Assembly: GCA_022842165.1 (NCBI GenBank)
Contig: JALHQC010000021.1
Span: 1 to 62,141, forward strand
DNA length: 62,141 nucleotides
DNA from: a bacterium
Lineage (GTDB): Bacteria > Pseudomonadota > Alphaproteobacteria > Rhizobiales > Aestuariivirgaceae
Direction of reading: 5' to 3'
A program made the position numbers and the translations under genes. Below, in pieces: positions 34,990 to 44,689 of this stretch (positions are counted from its first letter, which is position 1; every line of letters begins with the position of its first letter). Under the pieces are notes generated by a model, which worked only from the letters and a program-made list of their open reading frames with translations, made no database searches and was not told the origin of the DNA.

Positions 34990-37900
34990 ATGGCGCCTGT
35001 GATCGGGGAATGGACAATACTGGCCGCCGGCCTGCTCTATCTCGGCGCGCTGTTCGCGGTGGCGACCTATGGCGACCATATGGCCAGGCAGTGGAACGTC
35101 CGCTCCGGGCGGCCGGCCATCTATGCGCTGTCGATCGCGGTCTACTGCACGTCCTGGACCTATTTCGGCAGCGTCGGCATCGCGTCCCGCAACGGCCTCG
35201 ACTTCCTGCCGATCTATCTCGGGCCGATTCTCGTCTTCGCGCTGGGCTGGCGGCTGCTGCAATCGATCGCCGACATCACCAAGCGGCACAACATCGCCTC
35301 GATCGCCGATTTCCTCTCCGCGCGCTACGGCAAGAGCGAGGCGCTGGGCGCGCTCGTCGCCGTCATCGCCGTCATCGGGATCGTGCCCTATATCTCGATC
35401 CAGTTGAAAGCGGTTGCAACCTCGCTGCAGGTGCTGATCGCCGAACCCGGCTGGTCGCGCGACATCCTCAGGCCGTCGACCGGGCTCGACGGGCTGTCGA
35501 TCGCCGTCGCCGTCACTATGGGCATCTTCGCCATTCTCTTCGGCACCCGCCACATCGACACGACCGAGCACCAGGACGGCATGATCCTGGCGATCGCCGT
35601 CGAATCGCTCGTCAAGCTGGTGGCCTTCATCGCCGTCGGGGCCTTCGTGGTCTTCGGCATGATGGGCGGCTTCGGCCCCTTCCTCGAGGCGGCCAAGGCG
35701 GCGCCCGGCGTCTCGGAGATGTTCTCGCGCGATCTCGATGGCGGGCAATGGCTGACCATGACGCTGCTAGCAGCCTTCGCCATCGTGCTCCTGCCGCGGC
35801 AATTCCATGTGGCGGCGGTCGAAAATGCCAGCCGCGGCGAAATCCGCCGCGCCGCCTGGATGTTCCCGGCCTATCTCATTGCCATCAACATCTTCGTCAT
35901 CCCGATTGCCATTGCCGGCCTCATCCTGCTGCCGCCCGGCACTGATGGCGACAGCTTCGTGCTGGCGCTCCCCGTCAGTGCCGGAAACCAGGTCTTCGCG
36001 CTGGTCGCTTTCCTCGGCGGACTATCTGCCTCGACGGCGATGGTCATCGTCGAGTGCATCGCGCTGTCGATCATGGTCTGCAACAATCTTGTGGTTCCCG
36101 TTCTCCTCAGGCGCCGGGGCGAGCGTTCGGCCCTCCACAAGGACATGGGCGAAACCCTCATCCTCATCCGGCGCTGGGCCATCGTGCTCGTCCTGGTCAT
36201 GGCCTACGCCTATTACCGGATGATTGGCGCCTCCGCGGCACTGGCGCAGGTGGGGCTCCTGTCGTTCGCGGCCGTCGCGCAGTTCGCGCCCGCTTTTTTC
36301 GGCGGCCTGGTGTGGCGGCGGGCCACGGCGCGCGGCGCCATGTGGGGCATCACCGCGGGCTTCCTCGTCTGGGTCTACACGCTGCTGCTGCCCACCTTCG
36401 CCGATGCCGGGTGGATGAGCCGATCCTTCCTCGAGAACGGGCCCCTCGGCGTCGGCCTGCTGCGGCCGCGCCAGCTCTTCGCCATGGAGTTCAGCCCGCT
36501 CACCCATGGCGTCATCTGGAGCCTGCTTGCCAATGTGACGGCCTATGTCGCGGGCTCGCTCATGCGGGCGCCAACCCCCATCGAGCGGGTGCAGGCCACA
36601 AGCTTCGTCACGCGTGACATCCAGTCCGGCACCGGCACGGGTTTCAAGCTGTGGCGCACGGCCGTCACCGCCGGGCGTCTCGAGGAAACCGTCGCCCGCT
36701 ATATCGGGGAAGAGCGTGCGCGGGCCGCCTTCGAGGGCTTCCGCGCCCAGAGCGGCACCACCGCCACGCGGGGCGCCGAAGCCGATGTGCGGCTCATCCG
36801 TTTTGCCGAGCATCTTTTGGCCAGCGCGGTGGGCGTTGCCTCCGCCCGTCTCGTCATCGCGCTGATGCTGGAGCGGCATTCGACGCATGCGCGCGGCGCC
36901 ATGAAGCTGCTGGACGATGCTTCCGCCGCCATCCAGCACAACCGCGACCTGCTGCAATCGGCCATCGACAACGTCGACCAGGGCCTCGCGGTGTTCGAGC
37001 CGGGAATGACGCTCATTTGCTGGAACAATACGCTCCAGGAGTTCTTCGGCCTCGGCAGCGACCTGAACCGCGTCGGCACGCCGATGACGGAAATCGTCAG
37101 CGCCTTCCTCGCCCGCACCGAAAGCGGCAAGCCGGCCCTCGATGACCGGGTGCAGCGCCTTGCCGTCACGCATGAGGTGTTCCGCGAGAAGCGCATCGAC
37201 ACGGGCCAGGTGTTCGAAATCCGGTCGAGCCCGATGCCCGATGGCGGCGTCGTCATCACCATCATCGACGCCACCGAAAGCGTCCTCGCGGCGGAGGCCC
37301 TGCAGCGCTCGAACGAGTCGCTCGAACGCCGCGTCGTCGAGCGGACGGCGGAACTCACGCGCCTCAACGGGCAGCTCGCCGAAGCCAAGGCCGAAGCCGA
37401 TGCCGCCAACCTGTCGAAGACGCGCTTCATCGCGGCGGCCAGCCACGATATCCTGCAGCCCCTCAACGCGGCGCGGCTGTTCACATCCTCGCTGGTCGAG
37501 CGGATGAAGCGCTCGAAGGATGGCGAGCTTGTCCGCAACGTCGATTCCTCGCTCGAGGCGGTGGAGGAAATCCTCTCCGCCTTGCTCGACATCTCGCGGC
37601 TCGATGCAGGCGCCATGAAGGCGGAAGTGGCGCCCTTCAGGATCGATGACATTCTCCACGCCCTGGCGCTGGAATTTGCCCCCGCCGCGGGAAAGCGCGG
37701 GCTGAAGTTCAAGGTCATGCCCTGCCGGGTCACGCTGCTGTCGGACCGCAAGCTTTTGCGCCGCGTGCTGCAGAACCTCGTTTCCAACGCCATCAAATAC
37801 ACGAAGGAAGGCCGCGTGCTGATGGGCTGCCGGCGGCGCGGCAACATGCTGAGGATCGAGGTGCACGACACCGGCCCCGGCATTCCGGACTCGAAGCTCG

Positions 37901-38514
37901 ATGTGATCTTCCAGGAATTCCAGCGCCTGCAGAGCGACGGCGACGGCACCACGGGCCTGGGCCTCGGCCTGTCGATCGTCGAGCGCATGGCGAAGGTGCT
38001 GGATAGCGCCGTCATCGTCAGGTCGCGGCCGGGCAAGGGCTCGATGTTCGCGATCGACATTCCGATTGCCTCGGTCAAGCAGGCGGCCAGCGTGCCGAAG
38101 CAGCGGAAGATCCAGCCGCCCGCACTCGCCGGCACCTTCAGCGTGCTGGTGATCGACAACGAGAAGACGATCCTCGAGGGCATGGAACTGCTGCTCACCG
38201 GCTGGGGCAACACCGTGCACAAGGCGTCCGGCAAGGCCGAGGCGCTGGCGGCCCTGAAACACACCGACGGCAGGATCGACATGATCCTCGCCGACTATCA
38301 CCTCAACAACGAGGACGGCATCTCGGTCATTCGCGCGCTGCGGACAAGGGCGCGAAGGCCGATCCCTGCCGTCCTCATCACCGCCGACCGCACGCCAGCG
38401 GTTGCCGACATGGCGGTGGCGCATGATGTGCACTTGCTGCGGAAGCCGGTGAAGCCCGCGGCACTCCGGGCGGTGATGTCGCACGTCGCGATCCGGGCGG
38501 AAGCGGCGGAGTAG
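34990..38514 (+). CDS. SSS-type hybrid histidine kinase with PAS and receiver domains
   Basis: A 1174-residue sensor (start at 34990, MAPVIGEWTILAAGLLYLG; several upstream starts are open but precede any membrane segment, and no strong RBS decides it). Residues about 10-560 form thirteen or so helices of a sodium/solute symporter-like module. A PAS-like domain lies at about 650-770 (QGLAVFEPGMTLICWNN), then a coiled coil and HisKA with phospho-acceptor His in ASHDILQPLNAARLF. The ATPase domain has NLVSNAIKYT, DTGPGIP and GLGLGLSIVERM, and a C-terminal receiver has LVIDNEKTILEGM and phospho-acceptor ILADYHLNNEDG. It converges with a LuxR-type response regulator, its likely partner. The input, perhaps a transported solute, is unknown. 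Confidence 0.92.
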   Translation: MAPVIGEWTILAAGLLYLGALFAVATYGDHMARQWNVRSGRPAIYALSIAVYCTSWTYFGSVGIASRNGLDFLPIYLGPILVFALGWRLLQSIADITKRHNIASIADFLSARYGKSEALGALVAVIAVIGIVPYISIQLKAVATSLQVLIAEPGWSRDILRPSTGLDGLSIAVAVTMGIFAILFGTRHIDTTEHQDGMILAIAVESLVKLVAFIAVGAFVVFGMMGGFGPFLEAAKAAPGVSEMFSRDLDGGQWLTMTLLAAFAIVLLPRQFHVAAVENASRGEIRRAAWMFPAYLIAINIFVIPIAIAGLILLPPGTDGDSFVLALPVSAGNQVFALVAFLGGLSASTAMVIVECIALSIMVCNNLVVPVLLRRRGERSALHKDMGETLILIRRWAIVLVLVMAYAYYRMIGASAALAQVGLLSFAAVAQFAPAFFGGLVWRRATARGAMWGITAGFLVWVYTLLLPTFADAGWMSRSFLENGPLGVGLLRPRQLFAMEFSPLTHGVIWSLLANVTAYVAGSLMRAPTPIERVQATSFVTRDIQSGTGTGFKLWRTAVTAGRLEETVARYIGEERARAAFEGFRAQSGTTATRGAEADVRLIRFAEHLLASAVGVASARLVIALMLERHSTHARGAMKLLDDASAAIQHNRDLLQSAIDNVDQGLAVFEPGMTLICWNNTLQEFFGLGSDLNRVGTPMTEIVSAFLARTESGKPALDDRVQRLAVTHEVFREKRIDTGQVFEIRSSPMPDGGVVITIIDATESVLAAEALQRSNESLERRVVERTAELTRLNGQLAEAKAEADAANLSKTRFIAAASHDILQPLNAARLFTSSLVERMKRSKDGELVRNVDSSLEAVEEILSALLDISRLDAGAMKAEVAPFRIDDILHALALEFAPAAGKRGLKFKVMPCRVTLLSDRKLLRRVLQNLVSNAIKYTKEGRVLMGCRRRGNMLRIEVHDTGPGIPDSKLDVIFQEFQRLQSDGDGTTGLGLGLSIVERMAKVLDSAVIVRSRPGKGSMFAIDIPIASVKQAASVPKQRKIQPPALAGTFSVLVIDNEKTILEGMELLLTGWGNTVHKASGKAEALAALKHTDGRIDMILADYHLNNEDGISVIRALRTRARRPIPAVLITADRTPAVADMAVAHDVHLLRKPVKPAALRAVMSHVAIRAEAAE

Positions 38515-38530
38515 GGTTCACCCGCCCGAC

Positions 38531-38626
38531 TGTCATCGCCGGATTTATTCCGGCGACCCATTTTGCAACACAGCTACTATCGAACGTGCGGACAAATGGG
38601 TCCCCGGAATAAATCCGGGGATGACA
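38531..38626. repeat. long inverted repeat, family C, between convergent kinase and regulator
   Basis: Arms of about 33 bp (TGTCATCGCCGGATTTATTC start; AATAAATCCGGGGATGACA end) are inverted around a 29-bp loop. Each arm also folds on itself around GGATTTATTCC. Being between two converging genes, it could work as a bidirectional terminator. Confidence 0.85.
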
Positions 38627-38643
38627 ATAGTTGAAGAGGGTTG

Positions 38644-39294
38644 TTACTCCGCCGTCGCAATCCCGTCGATGCGGCCAGCGGCGATCACTGCCTGCGTGCG
38701 GCTCGAGACGTTGAGCTTCTGCAGGATGGCCGAGACGTGCGCCTTGATCGTTGCCTCGGAGACGTTCAGCTCATAGGCGATCTGCTTGTTGAGCAGGCCT
38801 TCCTTCAGCATCATCAGCACACGGATCTGTTGCGCGGTCAGCGTGGCGATGCGCCTGGCGATGTCGTCCAGTTCCTTGTCGCCCGCCGTCAGCTGGTCAT
38901 AGCCACCCGGCACCCAGATCTCGCCCTTCAGCACGGCGTTCACCGCCTCGACGATCGTCTCGATGCCCGACGTCTTCGGGATGAAGCCCGAGGCATTGAG
39001 GTTCAGCGCCTTCTGGACGAGGCCCTGGTCATCCGCCGCGGTGATGATGACGACGGGAATGTTGGGATACTGCGCGCGCATGTAGATGAGGCCCGAGAGG
39101 CCCTGGACGCCCGGCATGCGCAAGTCGAGCAGCACGAGGTCGTAGTTATCGTCCTTGTCGAGGAGGGCGCGCGCGGCATCGAGGGAACCCGTCTGCGACA
39201 CGGAGGCATTGGGAACCCCGCCGGCAATGGCCTGTTTCAGGGCCTCGCGAAACAGCGGGTGGTCATCGACGATCAGAATACGGGTTGCGCCCAT
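38644..39294 (-). CDS. LuxR/NarL-type response regulator
   Basis: A 216-residue cytosolic DNA-binding regulator. The receiver (about 1-125) has LIVDDHPLFREAL, the phospho-acceptor aspartate in LVLLDLRMPGVQG, a threonine-region VVIITAADD and the lysine in FIPKTSG. The LuxR helix-turn-helix (about 145-210) reads LTAQQIRVLMMLKEGLLNKQ and NVSEATIKAHVSAILQKLNV. It faces the SSS-type hybrid kinase tail to tail with a palindromic repeat between them. Kinases of this architecture are often paired with such a regulator, so I infer a two-component pair. Targets are unknown. Confidence 0.93.
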   Translation of the reverse strand: MGATRILIVDDHPLFREALKQAIAGGVPNASVSQTGSLDAARALLDKDDNYDLVLLDLRMPGVQGLSGLIYMRAQYPNIPVVIITAADDQGLVQKALNLNASGFIPKTSGIETIVEAVNAVLKGEIWVPGGYDQLTAGDKELDDIARRIATLTAQQIRVLMMLKEGLLNKQIAYELNVSEATIKAHVSAILQKLNVSSRTQAVIAAGRIDGIATAE

Positions 39295-39381
39295 TGTTCC
39301 GGCCCTCCCAAGCCCGTTCGCGCCTGATCTTTGCCCATGGGACAGGCGATATCAAGCATTTGCATCGGGTAGCGCCCGGCC

Positions 39382-40020
39382 TCAACCGAGCGTCGCGGTT
39401 TTCTCTTCGGCGATCGACTGCTTGCGGTCCATGAAGGTACGGCGCATCCACGGCACGTCGGGTGCCGACCAGTTGGGCTTCAACCCCACCACCATGTCGA
39501 AGAAGGCGATGGCGTTGGCCGGAACCTCGGCGACGTTTTCGCGGAACGAGTCCCAGAACAGCGGATCGTCCGCAACGCCCGATTCCGCGGGCTCCACGTC
39601 GCCCATCTCGTTCAGAACGGCAGCCGCCACCGACAGGCAGAAACTCGTATAGGCATAGCCTTCCGGCCAGCGCTTCAACCGGTGGTCGAGCGTGTCGGGA
39701 AGGGCGGGAAGGCCCAGGTCGCTCGGCACGATCGCGGTGATCGGCCGCGCGGCGAGCAGTTCCTTCAGCATCATGCCGGCGGCATAGATCACGAAGTCGC
39801 GGCGGTCGATGTCGGCCAGATGCTTGGTCTCGTCGAAGGCCTGCCGCCAGCGCGAGAACGCCTCGGCCAGCGCCGCATGGTCGACTTCGGCGGCCAGCCC
39901 CGTGCCCTTGAACAGCAGCTCGATGTTCTTCTCGAACGACCATAAAATGGTGCGGAAGCGCCTTGCCTCGTGGGCAAGGTCGTCGACCTTCAGAACCTCG
40001 GTTTTCAGCGGCGTGAGCAT
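39382..40020 (-). CDS. uncharacterised 212-residue soluble protein
   Basis: I do not recognise this family. The protein is mainly alpha-helical by composition, has no signal peptide or membrane segment, and contains one cysteine. Notable blocks are VDDLAHEARRFRTILWSFEK, DRRDFVIYAAGMMLKELLAA, PEGYAYTSFCLSVAAAVLNE and the C-terminal WSAPDVPWMRRTFMDRKQSI. Codon use resembles its neighbours, so it is a normal chromosomal gene. It is transcribed in the same direction as the response regulator (88-bp gap after this gene's stop) and divergent from maeB (115 bp). Nothing in the context defines a role. Confidence 0.75.
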   Translation of the reverse strand: MLTPLKTEVLKVDDLAHEARRFRTILWSFEKNIELLFKGTGLAAEVDHAALAEAFSRWRQAFDETKHLADIDRRDFVIYAAGMMLKELLAARPITAIVPSDLGLPALPDTLDHRLKRWPEGYAYTSFCLSVAAAVLNEMGDVEPAESGVADDPLFWDSFRENVAEVPANAIAFFDMVVGLKPNWSAPDVPWMRRTFMDRKQSIAEEKTATLG

Positions 40021-40135
40021 GGCCCGTCCATTCTAACCCCTGTGGCCCGGCAATCAATGCGCAATTGCCAGTGGCATCCAACTGTTGCAAATGGGGGCGA
40101 AACGCGGTCTCACAAAAGACCCGGGAGGAACCAGC

Positions 40136-42421
40136 ATGTCATCGCCCATATCCAGCGACCTGAAGTCCGGCTCGCTCGTCTATCACGCCGAGCCGAAGCC
40201 CGGGAAACTGGAGATTCGCGCCACGAAGCCGCTCGGCAACCAGCGGGACATGGCATTGGCCTATTCGCCGGGCGTTGCCGCCGTGTCGGAAGCGATCCAC
40301 GCCGATCCCTCGCTTGTCTCGAAATACACCAGCCGCGCCAATCTCGTGGGCGTCATCTCGAACGGCACGGCGGTTCTGGGCCTCGGCAACATCGGGCCGC
40401 TGGCGGCCAAGCCCGTCATGGAGGGCAAGGCCGTGCTTTTCAAGAAATTCGCCGATATCGACGTTTTCGATATCGAGGTGGCGCAATATGACGTCGACGG
40501 CTTCGTGCAGACGGTGGCGGCGCTGGAGCCAACCTTCGGTGGCATCAACCTCGAGGACATCAAGGCGCCGGAATGCTTCGAGATCGAGCGCCAGCTTCGC
40601 GAGCGGATGAACATTCCGGTCTTCCATGACGACCAGCACGGCACCGCCGTCATCGTCGGCGCTGCCGTCACCAACGCGCTGATGCTGGCGGGGAAAGACA
40701 TTTCCAAGGTGAAGATCGTGGCGTCTGGTGCCGGTGCCGCCGCACTCGCCTGCCTCAACCAGTTGGTCAGCCTCGGTGCGGATGTGAAGAACATCTGGGT
40801 CAGCGACCTCGAAGGCGTCGTCTACAAGGGCCGGACCAAGCTGATGGACCGCTGGAAAGACATCTTCGCGCAAGAGACCTCCGCGCGGAAGCTGGCTGAC
40901 GTGATCGCCGGGGCCGACATTTTCCTCGGCCTCTCGGCGGGCGGCGTGCTGAAGGCAGACATGGTGAAGCAGATGGCGCCCAGCCCGCTGATCCTGGCGC
41001 TCGCCAATCCGAACCCTGAGATCATGCCGGAAGAGGCCGTCGCCGCCCGCCCGGATGCGATGATCTGCACCGGCCGGTCGGACTATCCGAACCAGGTCAA
41101 CAACGTCTTGTGCTTTCCCTATATCTTCCGTGGCGCGCTGGACGTTGGCGCCTCCACCATCAACGAGGCGATGAAGCAGGCGGCGGTGAACGCGATCGCT
41201 GGCCTCGCCCGCGAAACGCCGTCCGACGTGGTGGCGCGCGCCTATGGCGGAGAGACGCGCCTCTTCGGCAAGGAGTCGCTCATTCCGGCGCCCTTCGATC
41301 CGCGCCTCATCCTGCGGGTTGCCCCCGCCGTCGCCAGGGCGGCGATGGAGAGCGGTGTCGCCACCCGCCCCATCGAGGACCTCGAAGCCTATGCCGAGAA
41401 GCTGCAGCGCTTCGTGTTCCGCTCGGGCTTCGTCATGCGCCAGATCTTCGCCGCCGCGAAGAAATCGCCGAAGCGCGTCATCTACGCCGATGGCGAGGAC
41501 GAGCGCGTGCTGCGCGCCGCCGAAGTGGTGATCGAGGAGGGGATCGCCAAGCCCATCCTGATCGGCCGCCCCGCCGTCATCGAAACGCGGCTGCAGCGCT
41601 ATGGCCTCACCGTCCGGCCGGGCAGGGATTTCGACATCGTCAACCCCGAGGACGATCCGCGCTACCGCGACTATGTCTCGACCTATGTCGATGTCGCGGG
41701 CCGCCGCGGCATCACGCCCGATGCGGCGCGCACGCTGGTGCGCACGTCCACCACCGTCATCGCGGCGATCGCCATGCGGCGGGGCGAGGCGGACGCGATG
41801 ATCTGCGGCCTCGAAGGGCGCTACCGCGCCAAGCTCCGCCATATCCGCGACATCATCGGCCTGGCGGAAGGCGTGCGCGAACTCGCCGCCATGAGCCTGA
41901 TGATCACCACGCGCGGCGTCGTCTTCCTGTCGGACACGCATGTCCAGGCCGATCCCACCGCCGAGGCGATCGCCGATACGGTCTGCATGTGCGCCAGGCA
42001 TGTGTCGCGCTTCGGCATCACGCCCAAGGTGGCGCTCGTCGCGCATTCCGATTTCGGCGATTTCGATACGCCATCCTCGACCAAGATGCGCAAGGCGCTG
42101 GCCCTCATCCACGAGCGCGCGCCGGAGCTTGAGATCGACGGCGAAATGCAGGCCGACACCGCGCTGATCGAGGCGGTGCGCAACCGCAAGCTTCCAACCT
42201 CGACACTGAAGGGCGAGGCGAATGTACTGGTGATGCCGGATCTCTCGTCCTCCAACATCGCCTACCAGATCCTGAAGGTGTTCGGCGAGGCGCTCCCCGT
42301 CGGCCCCATCCTGCTCGGCGCCGCGATGCCCGCCCACATCCTCACGGGCTCCGTCACCTCGCGCGGTGTCGTCAACATGACGGCAATTGCCGTTGCCGAA
42401 GCAGCGACATCTCAAATCTAG
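40136..42421 (+). CDS. maeB: NADP-dependent malic enzyme fused to phosphotransacetylase-like domain
   Basis: A 761-residue cytosolic enzyme that oxidatively decarboxylates malate to pyruvate, making NADPH. The start at 40136 follows GGGAGGA. The malic domain (about 15-430) has [12 protein letters not shown], the tyrosine/lysine region around [20 protein letters not shown], metal-binding [17 protein letters not shown] and [12 protein letters not shown], and a Rossmann motif [11 protein letters not shown]. The C-terminal part (about 430-761) is a phosphate acetyltransferase-like domain ([32 protein letters not shown]), usually inactive as a transacetylase and thought to bind acetyl-CoA for regulation. 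Length and fusion are normal for the group. Confidence 0.96.
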   Translation: MSSPISSDLKSGSLVYHAEPKPGKLEIRATKPLGNQRDMALAYSPGVAAVSEAIHADPSLVSKYTSRANLVGVISNGTAVLGLGNIGPLAAKPVMEGKAVLFKKFADIDVFDIEVAQYDVDGFVQTVAALEPTFGGINLEDIKAPECFEIERQLRERMNIPVFHDDQHGTAVIVGAAVTNALMLAGKDISKVKIVASGAGAAALACLNQLVSLGADVKNIWVSDLEGVVYKGRTKLMDRWKDIFAQETSARKLADVIAGADIFLGLSAGGVLKADMVKQMAPSPLILALANPNPEIMPEEAVAARPDAMICTGRSDYPNQVNNVLCFPYIFRGALDVGASTINEAMKQAAVNAIAGLARETPSDVVARAYGGETRLFGKESLIPAPFDPRLILRVAPAVARAAMESGVATRPIEDLEAYAEKLQRFVFRSGFVMRQIFAAAKKSPKRVIYADGEDERVLRAAEVVIEEGIAKPILIGRPAVIETRLQRYGLTVRPGRDFDIVNPEDDPRYRDYVSTYVDVAGRRGITPDAARTLVRTSTTVIAAIAMRRGEADAMICGLEGRYRAKLRHIRDIIGLAEGVRELAAMSLMITTRGVVFLSDTHVQADPTAEAIADTVCMCARHVSRFGITPKVALVAHSDFGDFDTPSSTKMRKALALIHERAPELEIDGEMQADTALIEAVRNRKLPTSTLKGEANVLVMPDLSSSNIAYQILKVFGEALPVGPILLGAAMPAHILTGSVTSRGVVNMTAIAVAEAATSQI

Positions 42422-42426
42422 GCCTT

Positions 42427-42522
42427 CCCTCCCCCTTGTGGGGAGGGGAAGGGGTGGGGGTTCCGCGAGTCCGACTGCCAGCCACCCCCCACCCCTACCC
42501 CTCCCCACGAGTGGGAGGGGGA
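42427..42522. repeat. long inverted repeat, family A copy 3, between maeB and the hydantoinase-like gene
   Basis: The same arms as at 21084 and 31297, inverted around a loop of about 24 bp with CCGCGAGTC, the loop motif shared with copy 2. The right arm has one departure (CACGAGTGGG in place of CACAAGGGGG). It begins six bases after the maeB stop and may act as its terminator. Confidence 0.85.
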
Positions 42523-42554
42523 TCAAGCAAAGTCATGCCAATCGAGATAAGCTT

Positions 42555-44549
42555 ATGACCACCTCCACCTACCTGATCGGCGTCGACACCGGCGGCACCT
42601 ATACTGACGCGGCGGTGATCGAGGCCAATGGCCACAAGGTCGTTGCCTCGGCGAAGTCGATCACCACGAAGGGCGATCTGGCGATCGGCGTGACCGGCGC
42701 CATCACGGCGGCCATCGCGCGGCTGCCTGCGGGCCTTCGCCCTGAGAACATCTCGCTCGTCTCTGTCTCGACCACGCTCGCCACCAACGCCGTCGTCGAG
42801 GGCCATGGCAGTGCCGTTGGCGTCATCCTCATCGGCTTCGACCAGGCGATGGCGGACCGCACCGGTATCGCCAAGGCCTTTCCCGGCATGCCCATCGCCA
42901 TCATCGCGGGCGGTCACGATCACAATGGCGACGAGGCGAAACCGCTCGATCAGGCGGCACTCGAGGTTGCCATCGGCAACATGCCGGTCGATGCCTTTGC
43001 CATCGCATCGGCCTTCGCGGTGCGGAACGCCGCGCATGAAACAAGGGCGCGCGACATCATCGCCAGGCTCACCTCAAAGCCCGCGACGCTGTCGACCGAA
43101 CTCACCTCGGCACTCGATGCGCCGCGCCGGGCGCTCACCGCCGTTCTGAACGCGCGCCTCATCAGCCGTGTCTCCAATCTCATCTCCGCCGTGCGCCGCT
43201 CGATGGCGGAGCTTCGCATCGATTGCCCGCTGATGATCGTGAAGGGCGACGGCACGCTGGCGCTGGCCGAGCGCGTGGCGCTACGGCCCATCGAAACCGT
43301 GCTGTCGGGCCCCGCCGCCAGTCTCGTCGGCGCGTCGTGGCTCTGCGGCCTCAGGGACTTCATCATGTCCGACATGGGCGGCACCACCACCGACCTCGGC
43401 ATTCTGTCGAATGGCCGCCCGATGGTAGCCGAGCAGGGGGCCGAAGTCGGCGGCTGGCGCACCATGGTGAAGGCGATCGACGTCAAGACCATCGGGCTTG
43501 GCGGCGACAGCGAGATCACCATCGGCCTCAATGGCCGGCTCGACGTCGGCCCGCAGCGCGTGGCCCCCGTCGCGCTGCTCGCCTCGCGCTATCCCGAAGT
43601 CATCGCCATGCTCGAAGCCGATCTCGCCGATACCGAGGGCGGCTCGATGCACGGCAAGTTCGTGCTCAAACCCTTTGGCGCCACCGCTGCCACGCAATCA
43701 GCCGAAGTGAACCGGCACGAGGCCGAAATCCTGGCGATGGTCGATGAGCGGCCGCGGCCCATCCGCAAGATCGCAGTGTCATCCGCGGCGCAGCGCGCGC
43801 TCGCCTCGCTCAAACGCAAGGGCCTCGTCCAGACCGGCGGCTTCACGCCGTCGGACGCCGCCCATGTGCTGGGCCTGCAGGCCAATTGGCCGGGGCCTGC
43901 CGCCGAACTCGCAGCCAAGCTCATGGTGCGGTTCCGCGACATGAAGCTGGGCGACCAGCCCCGGGTCGAGGGTTTCTGCCGCTATGTCTGGTCGGAAACC
44001 GTGCGGCGCACGGCGAAAGTCATTCTCGACACGGCCTTCGGCAAAAGCTTCGGCGAACATGAACTCGTCGATGCGGCCTGTTCGGGCCGCGGCCAGCTGG
44101 GGCTGGCGCGCGTCAGGCTTTCGCCCACGGTGCCGGTCGTCGCGGTCGGCGGCCCGGTCCGGGTCTATTATGAGGAAGTGGCCAAACGGCTCGAATGCGA
44201 GATGGTGTTTCCGCCGTTCTTCGACGTCGCGAATGCGGTTGGTGCCGCCACCGGCGTCGTCGCGCAGGCCGTCACGGTCACGGTCGAGGGCGATGGCAGC
44301 GGGTTGTTCCGCGTCCACGGGCTGGCAGGTGCTGCAAGCTTCACGTCTCCCGCGGCGGCACTGGCCGCGGCCGAGCAGATGGCGCGGGATGCAGCGCTGC
44401 TCGCGATCACTCAACTTGGAGCGAGTTCTTTTTCGGCGACGGTGCAGGTGAGCGTCTCGAAAAGCCATCTTCCCGATGCGGTCGATGACAACGGCCTGCT
44501 GCAGGCGGTGATCCGCGCCGAGGCCATCGGCCGTCCGGAAACCGCCTGA
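42555..44549 (+). CDS. hydantoinase/oxoprolinase family protein, HyuA-like, without HyuB partner
   Basis: A 664-residue protein of the ATP-dependent hydantoinase/5-oxoprolinase/acetone carboxylase beta superfamily. The start at 42555 gives MTTSTYLIGVDTGGTYTDAAVIE, the ASKHA phosphate-1 loop; MSDMGGTTTDLGIL (about 270-285) is the second phosphate loop, and IKTIGLGGDSEI-like IDVKTIGLGGDSE follows. A SVSTTLATNAVVEG block is also standard. These enzymes hydrolyse ATP to open cyclic amides and generally work with a HyuB subunit. No hyuB is next to it, so the partner is elsewhere or the protein acts alone. The substrate is not determined. Confidence 0.88.
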   Translation: MTTSTYLIGVDTGGTYTDAAVIEANGHKVVASAKSITTKGDLAIGVTGAITAAIARLPAGLRPENISLVSVSTTLATNAVVEGHGSAVGVILIGFDQAMADRTGIAKAFPGMPIAIIAGGHDHNGDEAKPLDQAALEVAIGNMPVDAFAIASAFAVRNAAHETRARDIIARLTSKPATLSTELTSALDAPRRALTAVLNARLISRVSNLISAVRRSMAELRIDCPLMIVKGDGTLALAERVALRPIETVLSGPAASLVGASWLCGLRDFIMSDMGGTTTDLGILSNGRPMVAEQGAEVGGWRTMVKAIDVKTIGLGGDSEITIGLNGRLDVGPQRVAPVALLASRYPEVIAMLEADLADTEGGSMHGKFVLKPFGATAATQSAEVNRHEAEILAMVDERPRPIRKIAVSSAAQRALASLKRKGLVQTGGFTPSDAAHVLGLQANWPGPAAELAAKLMVRFRDMKLGDQPRVEGFCRYVWSETVRRTAKVILDTAFGKSFGEHELVDAACSGRGQLGLARVRLSPTVPVVAVGGPVRVYYEEVAKRLECEMVFPPFFDVANAVGAATGVVAQAVTVTVEGDGSGLFRVHGLAGAASFTSPAAALAAAEQMARDAALLAITQLGASSFSATVQVSVSKSHLPDAVDDNGLLQAVIRAEAIGRPETA

Positions 44550-44689
44550 CGGCGTTAACGCCCCATTAGCCATAGCTTCATTCCTCACAATACGTGAGCA
44601 GAGAACGTCCAAGTTTCAAGGCATGGGCAATGGTCCATTAACCGCGGGCGACCTAATCATGATGGTAAGCAAAGTCCGAAGGTGCCGCC

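Noticed and set aside
36022-38484. An 820-codon minus-strand frame opposite the SSS hybrid kinase, and similar long antisense frames at 44918-46960, 47517-49466, 30224-32320 and 12762-14417
   Set aside because: All lie opposite well-supported genes and have the composition of antisense frames.
44555-44569. A CtrA-like site, TTAA-N7-TTAG, upstream of the PAS hybrid kinase
   Set aside because: The second half-site has a mismatch and one such match is expected by chance in a window this size.
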